Source: Bombilactobacillus mellifer
GTDB taxonomy: Bacteria; Bacillota; Bacilli; Lactobacillales; Lactobacillaceae
Direction of reading: 5' to 3'
Assembly: GCF_000970795.1 (NCBI RefSeq)
Contig: NZ_KQ034029.1
Span: 157,905 to 221,904 of the forward strand
DNA length: 64,000 nt
Shown: piece after piece, positions 44,016-52,682 of the stretch
How the letters are laid out: each line of letters opens with the position of its first letter
Position numbering within the stretch: position 1 is the stretch's first letter
Made by a program: the position numbers and the translations under genes
Notes under the pieces: generated by a model
Told to the model about the DNA's origin: nothing
Databases searched by the model: none
What the model saw: the letters and a program-made list of their open reading frames with translations, nothing else

Positions 44016-44392
44016 CCAGACTGGCCTTTTATTCCATTACCGGACAAACCCGTCGGTTTATTAATAAAGTTGGCTTTCCCGCTTATGAAATTAGTGATGC
44101 TGATCCCTATCATGCCATGACTGAGCCTTATATCTTAGTCGTACCCGCTTATGATGACGACATGATGGATTCCGTCATCGACTTTTTAGGATATCAAAAC
44201 AATGCCCAAAAACTCCAAGGTGTCGCTGGGGGCGGCAATCGGAACTTTAATCAGCTTTATATTCACACTGCCAAAGATATTGCGAGTGGTCTAGGGGTTC
44301 CTGTAGTTTTTGACTTTGAGTTTAATGGCACGGATGCAGATGTAAAAAAATTTCGGAAAGTAGTGGCCCAGATTGAGTCTAAACAACATTGA
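44012..44392 (+). CDS. nrdI: Flavodoxin-like NrdI
   Basis: FMN protein of 126 aa that makes the oxidant for the dimanganese-tyrosyl radical of NrdF. 'FYSITGQTRRFINKVG' near 6-21 is the FMN phosphate loop and 'AGGGNRNFNQLYIHTAKDIA' near 72-91 is the flavin-contact loop. Overlaps nrdH by 4 nt and nrdE by 20 nt. Confidence 0.92.
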   Translation: MTRLAFYSITGQTRRFINKVGFPAYEISDADPYHAMTEPYILVVPAYDDDMMDSVIDFLGYQNNAQKLQGVAGGGNRNFNQLYIHTAKDIASGLGVPVVFDFEFNGTDADVKKFRKVVAQIESKQH

Positions 44393-46547
44393 TATTAGTC
44401 AAGTTAGTTATTTTAAATTAAATAATGAATTAAATATTCCCATTAACGGTCAAATTCCGTTAGCTAAAGATAAACAAGCTCTTGCCGCTTTTTTCCGGGA
44501 AAATGTACAACCGAATACTAAAATTGCACCTTCTTTAAGCGAGCATCTGAAATTTTTAGTCGACCATGATTATTTAGAAGCGGATTTTTTAGAACAATAC
44601 GAACCCCAGTTTATTGAAGACCTGTATCAGTATTTATTAGATCAGCATTTTGAATTTAAATCTTTCATGGCGGCCTACAAGTTTTACAATCAATATGCGC
44701 TGAAAACGAATGATGGTGCTTATTATCTCGAAAATTACGAGCTGCGGGTATTATTTAATGCGCTCTATTTTGCCGGTGGCGATGAGCAACTAGCCCAACA
44801 GTTGGCAGCCGAAATGATTCATCAACGTTATCAACCCGCCACCCCTTCCTTTTTAAATGCCGGTAAAAAACGGCGTGGCGAATTTGTTTCCTGCTTTTTA
44901 CTGCAAATTACTGATGACATGAATTCCATTGGGCGCGCGATTAACAGTGCCTTACAACTCTCCCGCATTGGCGGTGGCGTGGGTTTGACCTTATCTAATT
45001 TACGGGAATCCGGATCGCCAATTAAAGGCGTGGCGAATGCTTCTAGTGGCGTTTTACCCGTGATGAAATTACTAGAAGATAGTTTCAGTTATAGTAACCA
45101 ATTAGGCCAACGCCAAGGAGCAGGGGCTGTCTATCTCAATGTTTTTCATCCGGATATTTTAGACTTTTTATCTGCGAAAAAAGAAAATGCTGATGAAAAG
45201 ATCCGCGTTAAAACTCTGTCCCTAGGAGTCATCGTACCGGATAAATTCTATCAATTAGTACGTGATAATCAGACAATGTATTGTTTTAGTCCTTATGACG
45301 TAGAACGGGAATACCACCGTCCTTTTTCCTATGTGGATATTACCCAAGAATACGATCATTTAGTGGCTAATCCCCGCATTCATAAATATCCCCTGGCAGC
45401 ACGGGAATTAGAATTAGAAATTAGTAAATTACAACAAGAATCCGGCTACCCGTATATTTTAAACATCGATACGGTCAATCGCACTAATCCGATTGCCGGC
45501 CGTGTTATCATGAGCAACTTATGTACCGAAATACTCCAAGTACAAACACCTTCGCTTTTAAATGACGCTCAAGAATATTTACAGTTGGGTACTGATGTCA
45601 GCTGCAACTTAGGCTCGACTAATATTCCTAATTTAATGCACAGTCCGGATTTTGGTCAATCTGTTCGGGCAATGACACGGGCGTTAACGTACGTTTCTGA
45701 TCATTCCCATATTAATGCGGTTGCCTCCATTAAGCATGGCAATGAAATGAGCCATGCCATTGGCTTAGGAGCCATGGGACTGCATACGTATTTAGCCCTG
45801 AATCATTTGCGCTATGGTTCTCCAGAAGCGCTGGAATTTGTCAGTGTCTATTTTATGTTATTAAATTATTGGACCTTGGTGGAAAGTAACCACATTGCTC
45901 AAGAGCGGCAAGAGACCTTCGCCAATTTTGAACAATCAGCTTATGCCGATGGCAGTTATTTCCAACCATATTTGGAACAAGATTTTCGTCCCCACTCTGC
46001 TAAAGTCCAACAGCTGTTTGAACATATTTTTATTCCCACTAAAGCTGATTGGCAAGAACTGCAGCAAAAAGTGCAACAAGATGGATTATATAATGCCTAT
46101 CGGCTAGCCGTGGCTCCTACAGGATCAATTTCTTATATTAATGATACCAGCGCCAGTTTGCAGCCTATTACATGGCTTGTGGAAGAACGTCAAGAAAAGA
46201 AAAATGGCAAGATTTATTTTCCGGCGCCGCACATGAACAATGACACAATTCCGTATTATCAATCTGCCTACGATACGGACATGCGTAAAGTGATTGATAC
46301 TTACGCCGCCGCTCAAAAGCACGTTGATCAAGGGATGAGTTTGACTTTATTTGTCCGTTCAACTATTCCGGAAGGTCTTTATGAGTGGAAAACTCCGGAC
46401 GAAGAAAACAAGCAGACTACGCGTGATTTAACTATTTTGCGCAATTATGCTTATTATAAGGGAATCAAATCTTTATATTATGTCCGGACCTTTACGGATG
46501 ATACTGATGAAATAGGTGTCAATGAATGCGAAAGTTGCAGTATTTAA
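44373..46547 (+). CDS. nrdE: Class Ib ribonucleotide reductase alpha subunit NrdE
   Basis: Catalytic subunit of 724 aa reducing ribonucleoside diphosphates. Substrate-site cysteines lie in FVSCFLLQ (near 172), SNLCTEI and SCNLGSTN. The C-terminal redox pair is CESCSI. As expected for class Ib there is no long ATP-cone. The start is a TTG at 44373 inside nrdI, giving MSLNNIDISQ, which matches the usual NrdE N-terminus; no better ATG exists. Low initiation from TTG may tune subunit balance. Confidence 0.94.
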   Translation: MSLNNIDISQVSYFKLNNELNIPINGQIPLAKDKQALAAFFRENVQPNTKIAPSLSEHLKFLVDHDYLEADFLEQYEPQFIEDLYQYLLDQHFEFKSFMAAYKFYNQYALKTNDGAYYLENYELRVLFNALYFAGGDEQLAQQLAAEMIHQRYQPATPSFLNAGKKRRGEFVSCFLLQITDDMNSIGRAINSALQLSRIGGGVGLTLSNLRESGSPIKGVANASSGVLPVMKLLEDSFSYSNQLGQRQGAGAVYLNVFHPDILDFLSAKKENADEKIRVKTLSLGVIVPDKFYQLVRDNQTMYCFSPYDVEREYHRPFSYVDITQEYDHLVANPRIHKYPLAARELELEISKLQQESGYPYILNIDTVNRTNPIAGRVIMSNLCTEILQVQTPSLLNDAQEYLQLGTDVSCNLGSTNIPNLMHSPDFGQSVRAMTRALTYVSDHSHINAVASIKHGNEMSHAIGLGAMGLHTYLALNHLRYGSPEALEFVSVYFMLLNYWTLVESNHIAQERQETFANFEQSAYADGSYFQPYLEQDFRPHSAKVQQLFEHIFIPTKADWQELQQKVQQDGLYNAYRLAVAPTGSISYINDTSASLQPITWLVEERQEKKNGKIYFPAPHMNNDTIPYYQSAYDTDMRKVIDTYAAAQKHVDQGMSLTLFVRSTIPEGLYEWKTPDEENKQTTRDLTILRNYAYYKGIKSLYYVRTFTDDTDEIGVNECESCSI

Positions 46548-46595
46548 ATACTTGGCTCTAAGCCTTCGATAAGCTGTCAAAGAGGAGTTTAATTC

Positions 46596-47573
46596 ATGGT
46601 AGAAACTTATTACGAAGCAATAAATTGGAATCAAATTGAGGATCAGGTCGATAAAGCCACCTGGGAGAAATTAACCGAACAATTTTGGTTAGATACACGT
46701 ATCCCGCTCTCCAATGATCGTGATGATTGGCGGCAACTCAGTCCCGTCGAACATGATCTCGTGGGACATGTGTTTGGGGGCTTAACTTTATTAGATACTC
46801 TGCAATCACAAGATGGCATGGATCAATTGCGCAACGATGTCCGCACTCCAAAAGAATTGGCCGTTTTTAACAACATTCAATTTATGGAATCTGTACATGC
46901 CAAAAGTTATTCCTCTATCTTTAGTACATTGAATACTGCGGAAGAAATCACCGAAATTTTTGATTGGACCAATCATAACCAATATCTCCAACATAAAGCC
47001 GAAGTGATTAATAATATTTATCAAACCGGCCAACCATTGGAGAAAAAAGTTGCTTCTGTATTTTTAGAGACTTTCTTATTTTATTCTGGTTTTTACACGC
47101 CATTATATTATTTAGGCAATAATAAATTAATTAACGTGGCGGAAATTATTAAATTAATTATTCGTGACGAATCAGTCCACGGAACTTACATTGGTTATAA
47201 GTTCCAATTAGGCTTTAATGAATTATCCAAACCGGAACAAGACAAATTACGGGACTGGATGTATGACTTGTTATATAGCTTATACGATAATGAGGAACAA
47301 TATACCAAGTTGCTCTATGATGAAATTGGTTGGACTGATGAGGTAAACAAATTTTTACGCTATAATGCCAACAAGGCTTTAATGAACCTCGGACAAAATC
47401 CGCTGTTCCCTGATGGCGTGGCTGAGGAAGTCAATCCTATTGTTATGAATGGGATTTCTACCGGTACTAGTAACCATGACTTTTTCTCGCAAGTTGGTAA
47501 TGGTTATTTATTGGGGAAAGTCGCCGCAATGAAAGATACTGACTATGATATTGGCCGCCCACAGTCAGACTAA
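46596..47573 (+). CDS. nrdF: Class Ib ribonucleotide reductase beta subunit NrdF
   Basis: Radical-generating subunit of 325 aa. The metal site uses carboxylates and His in 'LTLLDTLQ', FMESVHAKSY and RDESVHGTY. The radical Tyr is in HAKSYSSIF. With NrdE it forms the active enzyme, and NrdI and NrdH are encoded upstream. Its own RBS AGAGGAG sits 48 nt after nrdE. Last gene of the operon. Confidence 0.94.
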   Translation: MVETYYEAINWNQIEDQVDKATWEKLTEQFWLDTRIPLSNDRDDWRQLSPVEHDLVGHVFGGLTLLDTLQSQDGMDQLRNDVRTPKELAVFNNIQFMESVHAKSYSSIFSTLNTAEEITEIFDWTNHNQYLQHKAEVINNIYQTGQPLEKKVASVFLETFLFYSGFYTPLYYLGNNKLINVAEIIKLIIRDESVHGTYIGYKFQLGFNELSKPEQDKLRDWMYDLLYSLYDNEEQYTKLLYDEIGWTDEVNKFLRYNANKALMNLGQNPLFPDGVAEEVNPIVMNGISTGTSNHDFFSQVGNGYLLGKVAAMKDTDYDIGRPQSD

Positions 47574-47604
47574 AGACAATTGTTTTAATCTAGCATCTTT
47601 TTCA

Positions 47605-47652
47605 AAAACTAACTAGCTCAGGACACAAAAGCCCGGCGGGTTAGTTTTTTTG
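47605..47652 (+). terminator. Terminator of nrd operon
   Basis: AAACTAAC pairs with GTTAGTTT across a long loop containing a small CCC/GGG hairpin, followed by T. Confidence 0.65.
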
Positions 47653-47681
47653 TACCCTGCCCCAGCAAGAGACTACAATTT

Positions 47682-48311
47682 TTAACTCGATTGCCAGCCA
47701 TAGTGTTGCTGATCTATTTGCGTTTTTCGCATTTGCGAAACATAGGGATTATGTGCAACAAAAAAGCGTAAAGGTTTTTGCGTCCAATTACCGCGCGCAC
47801 TCACATTAATGCGGGGACTTTGAGCAATTTGTTGCGGTTGTTGCAAGCGCTGCTGGGAAATAGTTAATGGCACTTCGCCTAACAATTTCAAATTCATCGC
47901 CAAGGAAGTAATCCCTAAAGCCTGCGTCAATTTGGCGGGACCATTGGTTAACTCAAAGCCCGTTTTGCGACGACGAGCTTGCATTAACTCTAAGCCTTGG
48001 GTCGGTTCTAACCCCCGAATTAAAATTCCCTGCGGTTCATCGGCTGCTTGAGTCGCGATATCTAACATATAGTGACCACGTAACGAATAAATATAAATTG
48101 TACCCGGTGGCCCATATAAAGCTTCATTCGCTGGCGAACGGCGCCCCCGATATGCATGGGCCGTTGAATCCAAAACTCCTAAGTAGGCTTCAGCTTCCAC
48201 AATTAAGCCTGCGACTGTTCCGGCAGGGGATTGATAAACTAGCTCATGGCCTAATAAATTGCGCGTAATTGCTTTTGTACTTCCTTGTTCAAAAAAATGA
48301 TTATCCAGCAT
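47682..48311 (-). CDS. DNA-3-methyladenine glycosylase (AAG/MPG family)
   Basis: Base-excision repair glycosylase of 209 aa. 'LIVEAEAYLG' near 36-45 holds the catalytic Glu, 'DSTAHAYRGRRSPANEALYG' is near 48-67, and 'NGPAKLTQALGI' is near 122-133. Length is standard for bacterial MPG. It removes alkylated purines. Divergent from the DUF488 gene. Confidence 0.92.
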   Translation of the reverse strand: MLDNHFFEQGSTKAITRNLLGHELVYQSPAGTVAGLIVEAEAYLGVLDSTAHAYRGRRSPANEALYGPPGTIYIYSLRGHYMLDIATQAADEPQGILIRGLEPTQGLELMQARRRKTGFELTNGPAKLTQALGITSLAMNLKLLGEVPLTISQQRLQQPQQIAQSPRINVSARGNWTQKPLRFFVAHNPYVSQMRKTQIDQQHYGWQSS

Positions 48312-48354
48312 AGCAATTCCTTTCAGATGTTATAATACTGACGAGGTGGTACTG

Positions 48355-48714
48355 TTGAAAATTCAAACAATCCGCATCTATCAACATTCTCAGCCGCAGG
48401 GCTATCGGATTTTAGTGGATCGCTTATGGCCGCGGGGGATTTCTAAAATTCAAGCTCATTTGGACTACTGGGCCAAAGATCTGGCGCCTTCACCGGCCTT
48501 AAGACGCTGGTTTAATCATGATCCCGAAAAATTTGAAACCTTTCAAATCCGCTATCAATCTGAGCTGCAGCAAAACCCGGCCCAAAAGGCTTTTGTGGAT
48601 TTAGTGCAACAACAATTAGCGCAGCAAGATGTGCTTTTATTATATGCTGCCAAGGATACTCAGCATAATCAGGCGCTAGTTTTACAACATTTTTTGCAGG
48701 CGGCGTTAATCTAA
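48355..48714 (+). CDS. DUF488-family protein (YeaO-like)
   Basis: Small cytoplasmic protein of 119 aa. 'RILVDRLWPRGISK' near 18-31 and WAKDLAPS near 39 are hallmarks of the DUF488 family. The biochemical role is unknown. The start is probably TTG at 48355, placed 5 nt after AGGTGG; GTG at 48346 overlaps that RBS. Divergent from the glycosylase. Confidence 0.82.
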   Translation: MKIQTIRIYQHSQPQGYRILVDRLWPRGISKIQAHLDYWAKDLAPSPALRRWFNHDPEKFETFQIRYQSELQQNPAQKAFVDLVQQQLAQQDVLLLYAAKDTQHNQALVLQHFLQAALI

Positions 48715-48775
48715 ACTAACTGGCCAGATTTTTATCCTAATCCTAGCGCGATACGATCACGAGCCCACTTAACAA

Positions 48776-49141
48776 TTAGTGACGAATCCAGTATCCACCG
48801 ACCATAGCCACCACTAAAATAATAAGTACCGTGGTCGTAATGTATACATATAATTGGTCGTGTTCTTTCCAAAATGCATAAATAGAAACCACAACCCGTA
48901 AGACTGGGGTTAAAATTAATAAAAATATTCCTAACATCATGACTGCATAAGGTTTAAGAGTTAATAAGCCTTGATAAATCGCCGCAGGCGAACTGGGAAA
49001 GCGATTATGTGGATAACCGCCACTTTGTTGCCATAAAAAAAGTATTAACCCTAAGAGCATCACCGTCACAGAGATGACGACACCAATTCGTAAAATTTTC
49101 CCAATTACCAGTTCAATTGTCTTCATTTCTTTGGATTTCAT
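48776..49141 (-). CDS. DUF1634 membrane protein
   Basis: Protein of 121 aa with three TM helices (about 16-37, 63-85 and 98-117). 'IGKILRIGVVISVTVMLLGL' is the family N-terminus. DUF1634 genes usually lie next to TauE/SafE exporters, as here, where the start overlaps the TauE stop by 1 nt. It is probably an accessory subunit of that exporter. Confidence 0.87.
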   Translation of the reverse strand: MKSKEMKTIELVIGKILRIGVVISVTVMLLGLILFLWQQSGGYPHNRFPSSPAAIYQGLLTLKPYAVMMLGIFLLILTPVLRVVVSIYAFWKEHDQLYVYITTTVLIILVVAMVGGYWIRH

Positions 49142-49998
49142 TAAATATTCACCCCAAATCCTTTCAAGAACATTTGCACCCCTAGATACAATAAAATGGG
49201 AATGAAAATTAACCGGATCACTTTCGGCTGTAAATGCTGCATGATGCGGCTGCCCAAAGTGGCTCCAAATACCACGCCTACTGCCAGCGGTACTGCAATC
49301 TGTGGTAAAATCGTGCCATTAAAAAAATAGACTGTAGCACTGGCCGCAGCTGTGACGCCCATCATTAAATTACTGGTAGCACTAGAAGGCTTTAAGGGCA
49401 TTTGCATAATGTTATCCATGGCAATCACTTTAAAGGCGCCGCTACCAATTCCTAAAAGGCCACTGGCTAAACCTGCCACCAACATCATTAAAAATCCGCC
49501 TGGTACATTGCGTACTTGATAAGAAATGTCACGGTGAAGAGCTTTATCATAATAATTGCCATTTAAGCGCAATTTAGTAGCCAAATAATCGGATTGGACA
49601 TCTGGCAGTGCTTGTTGACCAGCGGTTGGACGCAACTTTTTAATCATTTTCCAACTAGAATTGAGCACTAGTAAACTAAACAGAATATATAAGATACTTT
49701 TGGGGATTACCCCATTTAAAGCTGCCCCTGCTACAGCCCCCAAAGTGGTTGCAATTTCTAAAAACATCGCGACGCGTAAATTCAGCATCTCATCTTTTAA
49801 AAAGGCAATGGTCGCGCCCGAACTGGTAGCAATGACGACAATAATTCCGGCTCCAATGGCATATTTAATATCCAATCCTAAAGCAATCGTCAAAATCGGC
49901 GTCACTAACATACCCCCACCAATTCCTAAAATGGCGCCCATAGTTCCCGCAAAAAGTCCAATTATCAGCATCAATAATAAGTTTGTTGTCACTGTCAT
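49141..49998 (-). CDS. TauE/SafE-family sulfite/organic anion exporter
   Basis: Membrane protein of 285 aa with about eight TM helices. 'GTMGAILGIGGGMLVTPIL' near 18-36 and 'GLASGLLGIGSGAFKVIAMD' near 174-193 are the two repeat cores. It exports small anions such as sulfite or sulfoacetate; the substrate is not known here. Middle gene of a three-gene operon with a protein of unknown function and DUF1634. Confidence 0.9.
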   Translation of the reverse strand: MTVTTNLLLMLIIGLFAGTMGAILGIGGGMLVTPILTIALGLDIKYAIGAGIIVVIATSSGATIAFLKDEMLNLRVAMFLEIATTLGAVAGAALNGVIPKSILYILFSLLVLNSSWKMIKKLRPTAGQQALPDVQSDYLATKLRLNGNYYDKALHRDISYQVRNVPGGFLMMLVAGLASGLLGIGSGAFKVIAMDNIMQMPLKPSSATSNLMMGVTAAASATVYFFNGTILPQIAVPLAVGVVFGATLGSRIMQHLQPKVIRLIFIPILLYLGVQMFLKGFGVNI

Positions 49999-50001
49999 AA
50001 T

Positions 50002-50487
50002 TTAGGCCTCATTGGTGGCAGACTTAGCGGGATGATCACAATGATCAATGATCTGTTGTAAATTAGTGGTCAGCAGATCTTGCACTGTCGCTTGCGCCGT
50101 CATGATTTGACTAGCATCTGCGATTACTTGATCGATCCGTAAGCCTGAAGCGTTAATGGCTTCACTAACGACAACTAAATTGGCTGTTACGGTTCGCTTT
50201 TCTTCCGCAGCAAAAAAATGACTTAATTTGGCAGAATCCTGCAACGGTAGATTAATGATTCCCGTTTGTAGACTAGCTGTCACGGGGCAAGGCAATCCGC
50301 TAATTTCTACTTGGGCGTCGACTAAATAACCGGCATCTACGGCTGCTTGAAATTGTTGACATAGTTGTTGGGTTATAGCTGTCAGTTTGGATTTGGCTAA
50401 ACGGCGAGTTAATTTTAAAGTATTCGTTTCTTGTTGATAATTTTGCTGTGCCACTAGCTCTTGGAATTGTTGAGTAGTAATTTGCAT
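50002..50487 (-). CDS. Protein of unknown function, TauE operon
   Basis: A 161-aa soluble protein rich in Gln and Ala that I do not recognise. It has no signal peptide, TM helix or metal motif; the single CPV near 67 and HCDH near 149 are isolated Cys residues. Predicted alpha-beta-alpha content. It is the first gene of the TauE-DUF1634 operon, 3 nt before TauE, so it may regulate or assist the exporter. RBS GGAG. Confidence 0.6.
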   Translation of the reverse strand: MQITTQQFQELVAQQNYQQETNTLKLTRRLAKSKLTAITQQLCQQFQAAVDAGYLVDAQVEISGLPCPVTASLQTGIINLPLQDSAKLSHFFAAEEKRTVTANLVVVSEAINASGLRIDQVIADASQIMTAQATVQDLLTTNLQQIIDHCDHPAKSATNEA

Positions 50488-50775
50488 AACTCCTGAAAAA
50501 CTCCTTCTTTATTTTTACATCATCATACTATGGGCCTAGTGCGGTTTCAAATGAGACTCTCTTTGCCAATACCCTCGTGCGGTCTTTACATCCATTACCT
50601 TGAGACGCTCAATTGAATTTGTCGCTGAATCCACTTCTTAATTTTACATCTAGTTTGTGCTATGATGTAGTTTCAATGTATCTTTGCACCCGTTTTGGTA
50701 TTAATTATCTACTAAGAACTGAGTTACAACATACCCGCGCAAAACGCTGAGTAAATCTAAAGCAGAAGAGATGTT

Positions 50776-52125
50776 TTGAGAGTGGCTAACGAAAAACAAA
50801 ATCTTTCACGAAGTTTGTCTGCCCGTCATGTCAGTATGATTGCCATTGGCGGAACCATTGGGACCGGCTTGTTTTTGGGTTCCGGAGAATCTATTCATCA
50901 AGCAGGCCCGTTTATTCTAGTAATTTACTTAATCACTGGAGCTTTTATTTTTTTAATGATGCGCGCTTTAGGTGAGTTACTCCTTTCCGACACAAACTCC
51001 ATTATTTTTGTAGATTTTATTAAAAAATATCTAGGACGTCGTACTGGTTTTATTATGGGCTGGACCTACTGGCTGGGATGGCTTATCATCGCCATGTCCG
51101 AGCTGATTGCCGTAGGAACTTACATGCAATTCTGGTTTCCTAACATCCCCATTTGGATCTGGGAAATTATTTTTTTAGGCATGTTATATTTGATTAATAT
51201 TGTCGCTGTTTCTGCCTTTGGCGAAACGGAATTCTGGTTTGCTTTAATTAAAATTATTGCCATTATTGCGATTATTGTCACTGCGATCGTCATGGTCTGC
51301 TTGCAAACTAAGACTAGCCGCGGAACTGTCCAAATTGCGAATTTATGGCGGTTCGGTTTTTCTTCCGGCAAGCACCAAGAAATAATTGCATCCTTTCAAA
51401 TGGCCTTTTTTTCCTTTCTGGGTGTAGAATTTGTCGGTGTCTCCGCAGCAGAAACCAAAGATCCTTTAAAAAACATTCCCCATTCGATTAATTCTGTAAT
51501 TACTCGGATCTTAATTTTCTATATTGGAGCCCTAGCAGCCATTATGATTATTCAACCCTGGATGGATTATAGCGCTGGTAAGTCTCCTTTTGTGCAAGTA
51601 TTCGCAGGTATTGGTATTAAAGCGGCTGCGGGCATTATTAATTTTGTCGTTCTCACCGCCGCGGCTTCCTCTTTAAATAGTTCCTTATTTACTACCGGGC
51701 GCATGTTATTTTCCTTAGCACCGAGTCGAAGTTATTTTGCTCATTTAAATCAGCATCAAATTCCCATGCGGGCCATTACTTTATCCACCATTTTAGTAGT
51801 CTTTGTGGTTTTGGTTAATTTCTTGTTTCCGGAGAATGCTTTTAAAATGATTACCTCTGTAGCTTCAGCGGCTTTTCTAATCATTTATATCTTTTTGATG
51901 CTGGCTCACATTTTTTATCGCCGCTCTACAGATTTTTTGCAAGGTGCCCAGCGCTTTCCATTGCCAGGTGCTCCGTATACGGATTATTTAACGATTATCT
52001 TTATGTTGCTTATTCTCCTCATTTTGTTAGTGATGCCAACTACCACGGTCACCACCTTAATTACTTTAGGTTGGTTTTTAATTATTTATCTCATCAGTTA
52101 CCGCGTAGTACCTCGCAAATTATAG
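50776..52125 (+). CDS. Amino acid permease (AAT/LysP type)
   Basis: Membrane transporter of 449 aa with 12 TM helices. The N-terminus 'ARHVSMIAIGGTIGTGLFLG' near 16-35 is the amino acid-binding unwound helix, and 'EFVGVSAAETKDPLKNIPHS' near 216-235 is also typical of the AAT family. The amino acid is unknown. The start is TTG at 50776 after AAGAGA, or GTG at 50782; no ATG fits. The upstream 290 bp (50488-50775) contains a possible -10 TATGAT near 50661 and a repeated GTGCGGT, nothing else clear. Confidence 0.87.
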   Translation: MRVANEKQNLSRSLSARHVSMIAIGGTIGTGLFLGSGESIHQAGPFILVIYLITGAFIFLMMRALGELLLSDTNSIIFVDFIKKYLGRRTGFIMGWTYWLGWLIIAMSELIAVGTYMQFWFPNIPIWIWEIIFLGMLYLINIVAVSAFGETEFWFALIKIIAIIAIIVTAIVMVCLQTKTSRGTVQIANLWRFGFSSGKHQEIIASFQMAFFSFLGVEFVGVSAAETKDPLKNIPHSINSVITRILIFYIGALAAIMIIQPWMDYSAGKSPFVQVFAGIGIKAAAGIINFVVLTAAASSLNSSLFTTGRMLFSLAPSRSYFAHLNQHQIPMRAITLSTILVVFVVLVNFLFPENAFKMITSVASAAFLIIYIFLMLAHIFYRRSTDFLQGAQRFPLPGAPYTDYLTIIFMLLILLILLVMPTTTVTTLITLGWFLIIYLISYRVVPRKL

Positions 52126-52149
52126 TTACCATGAATTATTATCGCAAGC

Positions 52150-52186
52150 GGGCTTCTGATAACTAAACTTATCAGAGGCCCTTTTA
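52150..52186 (+). terminator. Terminator of amino acid permease gene
   Basis: GGGCTTCTGATAA pairs with TTATCAGAGGCCC (one G-T pair, 6-nt loop), followed by four T. Confidence 0.9.
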
Positions 52187-52266
52187 TCTGTATCAATAAA
52201 TATAAGATACTGTCATTCATACCAACAAACTAATATTAACTGCTAATAGCGGCAAGGAGGAAATTA

Positions 52267-52590
52267 ATGTTCAAAGGCTACCTTTATTTAGCAATTGCGA
52301 TCTTGGGTGAGATTGTCGGAACGAATTTATTACAAACTACTAAAAATTTTACTATTGTGAAAAATTCTTTGTTTTGCATATTAGCTTATGGGATCTGCTT
52401 TTATTTTTTATCTTTAGCCCTCAATTATATTCCACTTAATGTGGCCTATGCTCTGTGGGGAGCTTTGGGGATTATCGTTATTACTTGTACTTCGGTTTTA
52501 ATTTGGCACGAGCAACTCAATGTACCCACCCTCATTGGTCTGGGTTTTATTATTATTGGCACGCTGCTGGTAGAGTATTTTCATAATTAA
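52267..52590 (+). CDS. Small multidrug resistance (SMR) family transporter
   Basis: Four-TM membrane protein of 107 aa that works as a dimer. The essential Glu14 is present (AILGEIVGT), and 'LNVAYALWGALGIIVI' near 58-73 is the family core. It exports cationic drugs or metabolites such as guanidinium. Single gene with AAGGAGG 8 nt upstream. Confidence 0.92.
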   Translation: MFKGYLYLAIAILGEIVGTNLLQTTKNFTIVKNSLFCILAYGICFYFLSLALNYIPLNVAYALWGALGIIVITCTSVLIWHEQLNVPTLIGLGFIIIGTLLVEYFHN

Positions 52591-52632
52591 AATCTAGCAC
52601 TCCTTATGGATATGGACGCAATTAACACCTAA

Positions 52633-52668
52633 AAAAACCTCGATATGCATATACATATCGAGGTTTTT
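52633..52668. terminator. Shared bidirectional terminator
   Basis: AAAAACCTCGATATG pairs perfectly with CATATCGAGGTTTTT around a 6-nt loop. It lies between the convergent SMR and OppA-like genes. Confidence 0.93.
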
Positions 52669-52682
52669 ATCAAACTACATCA

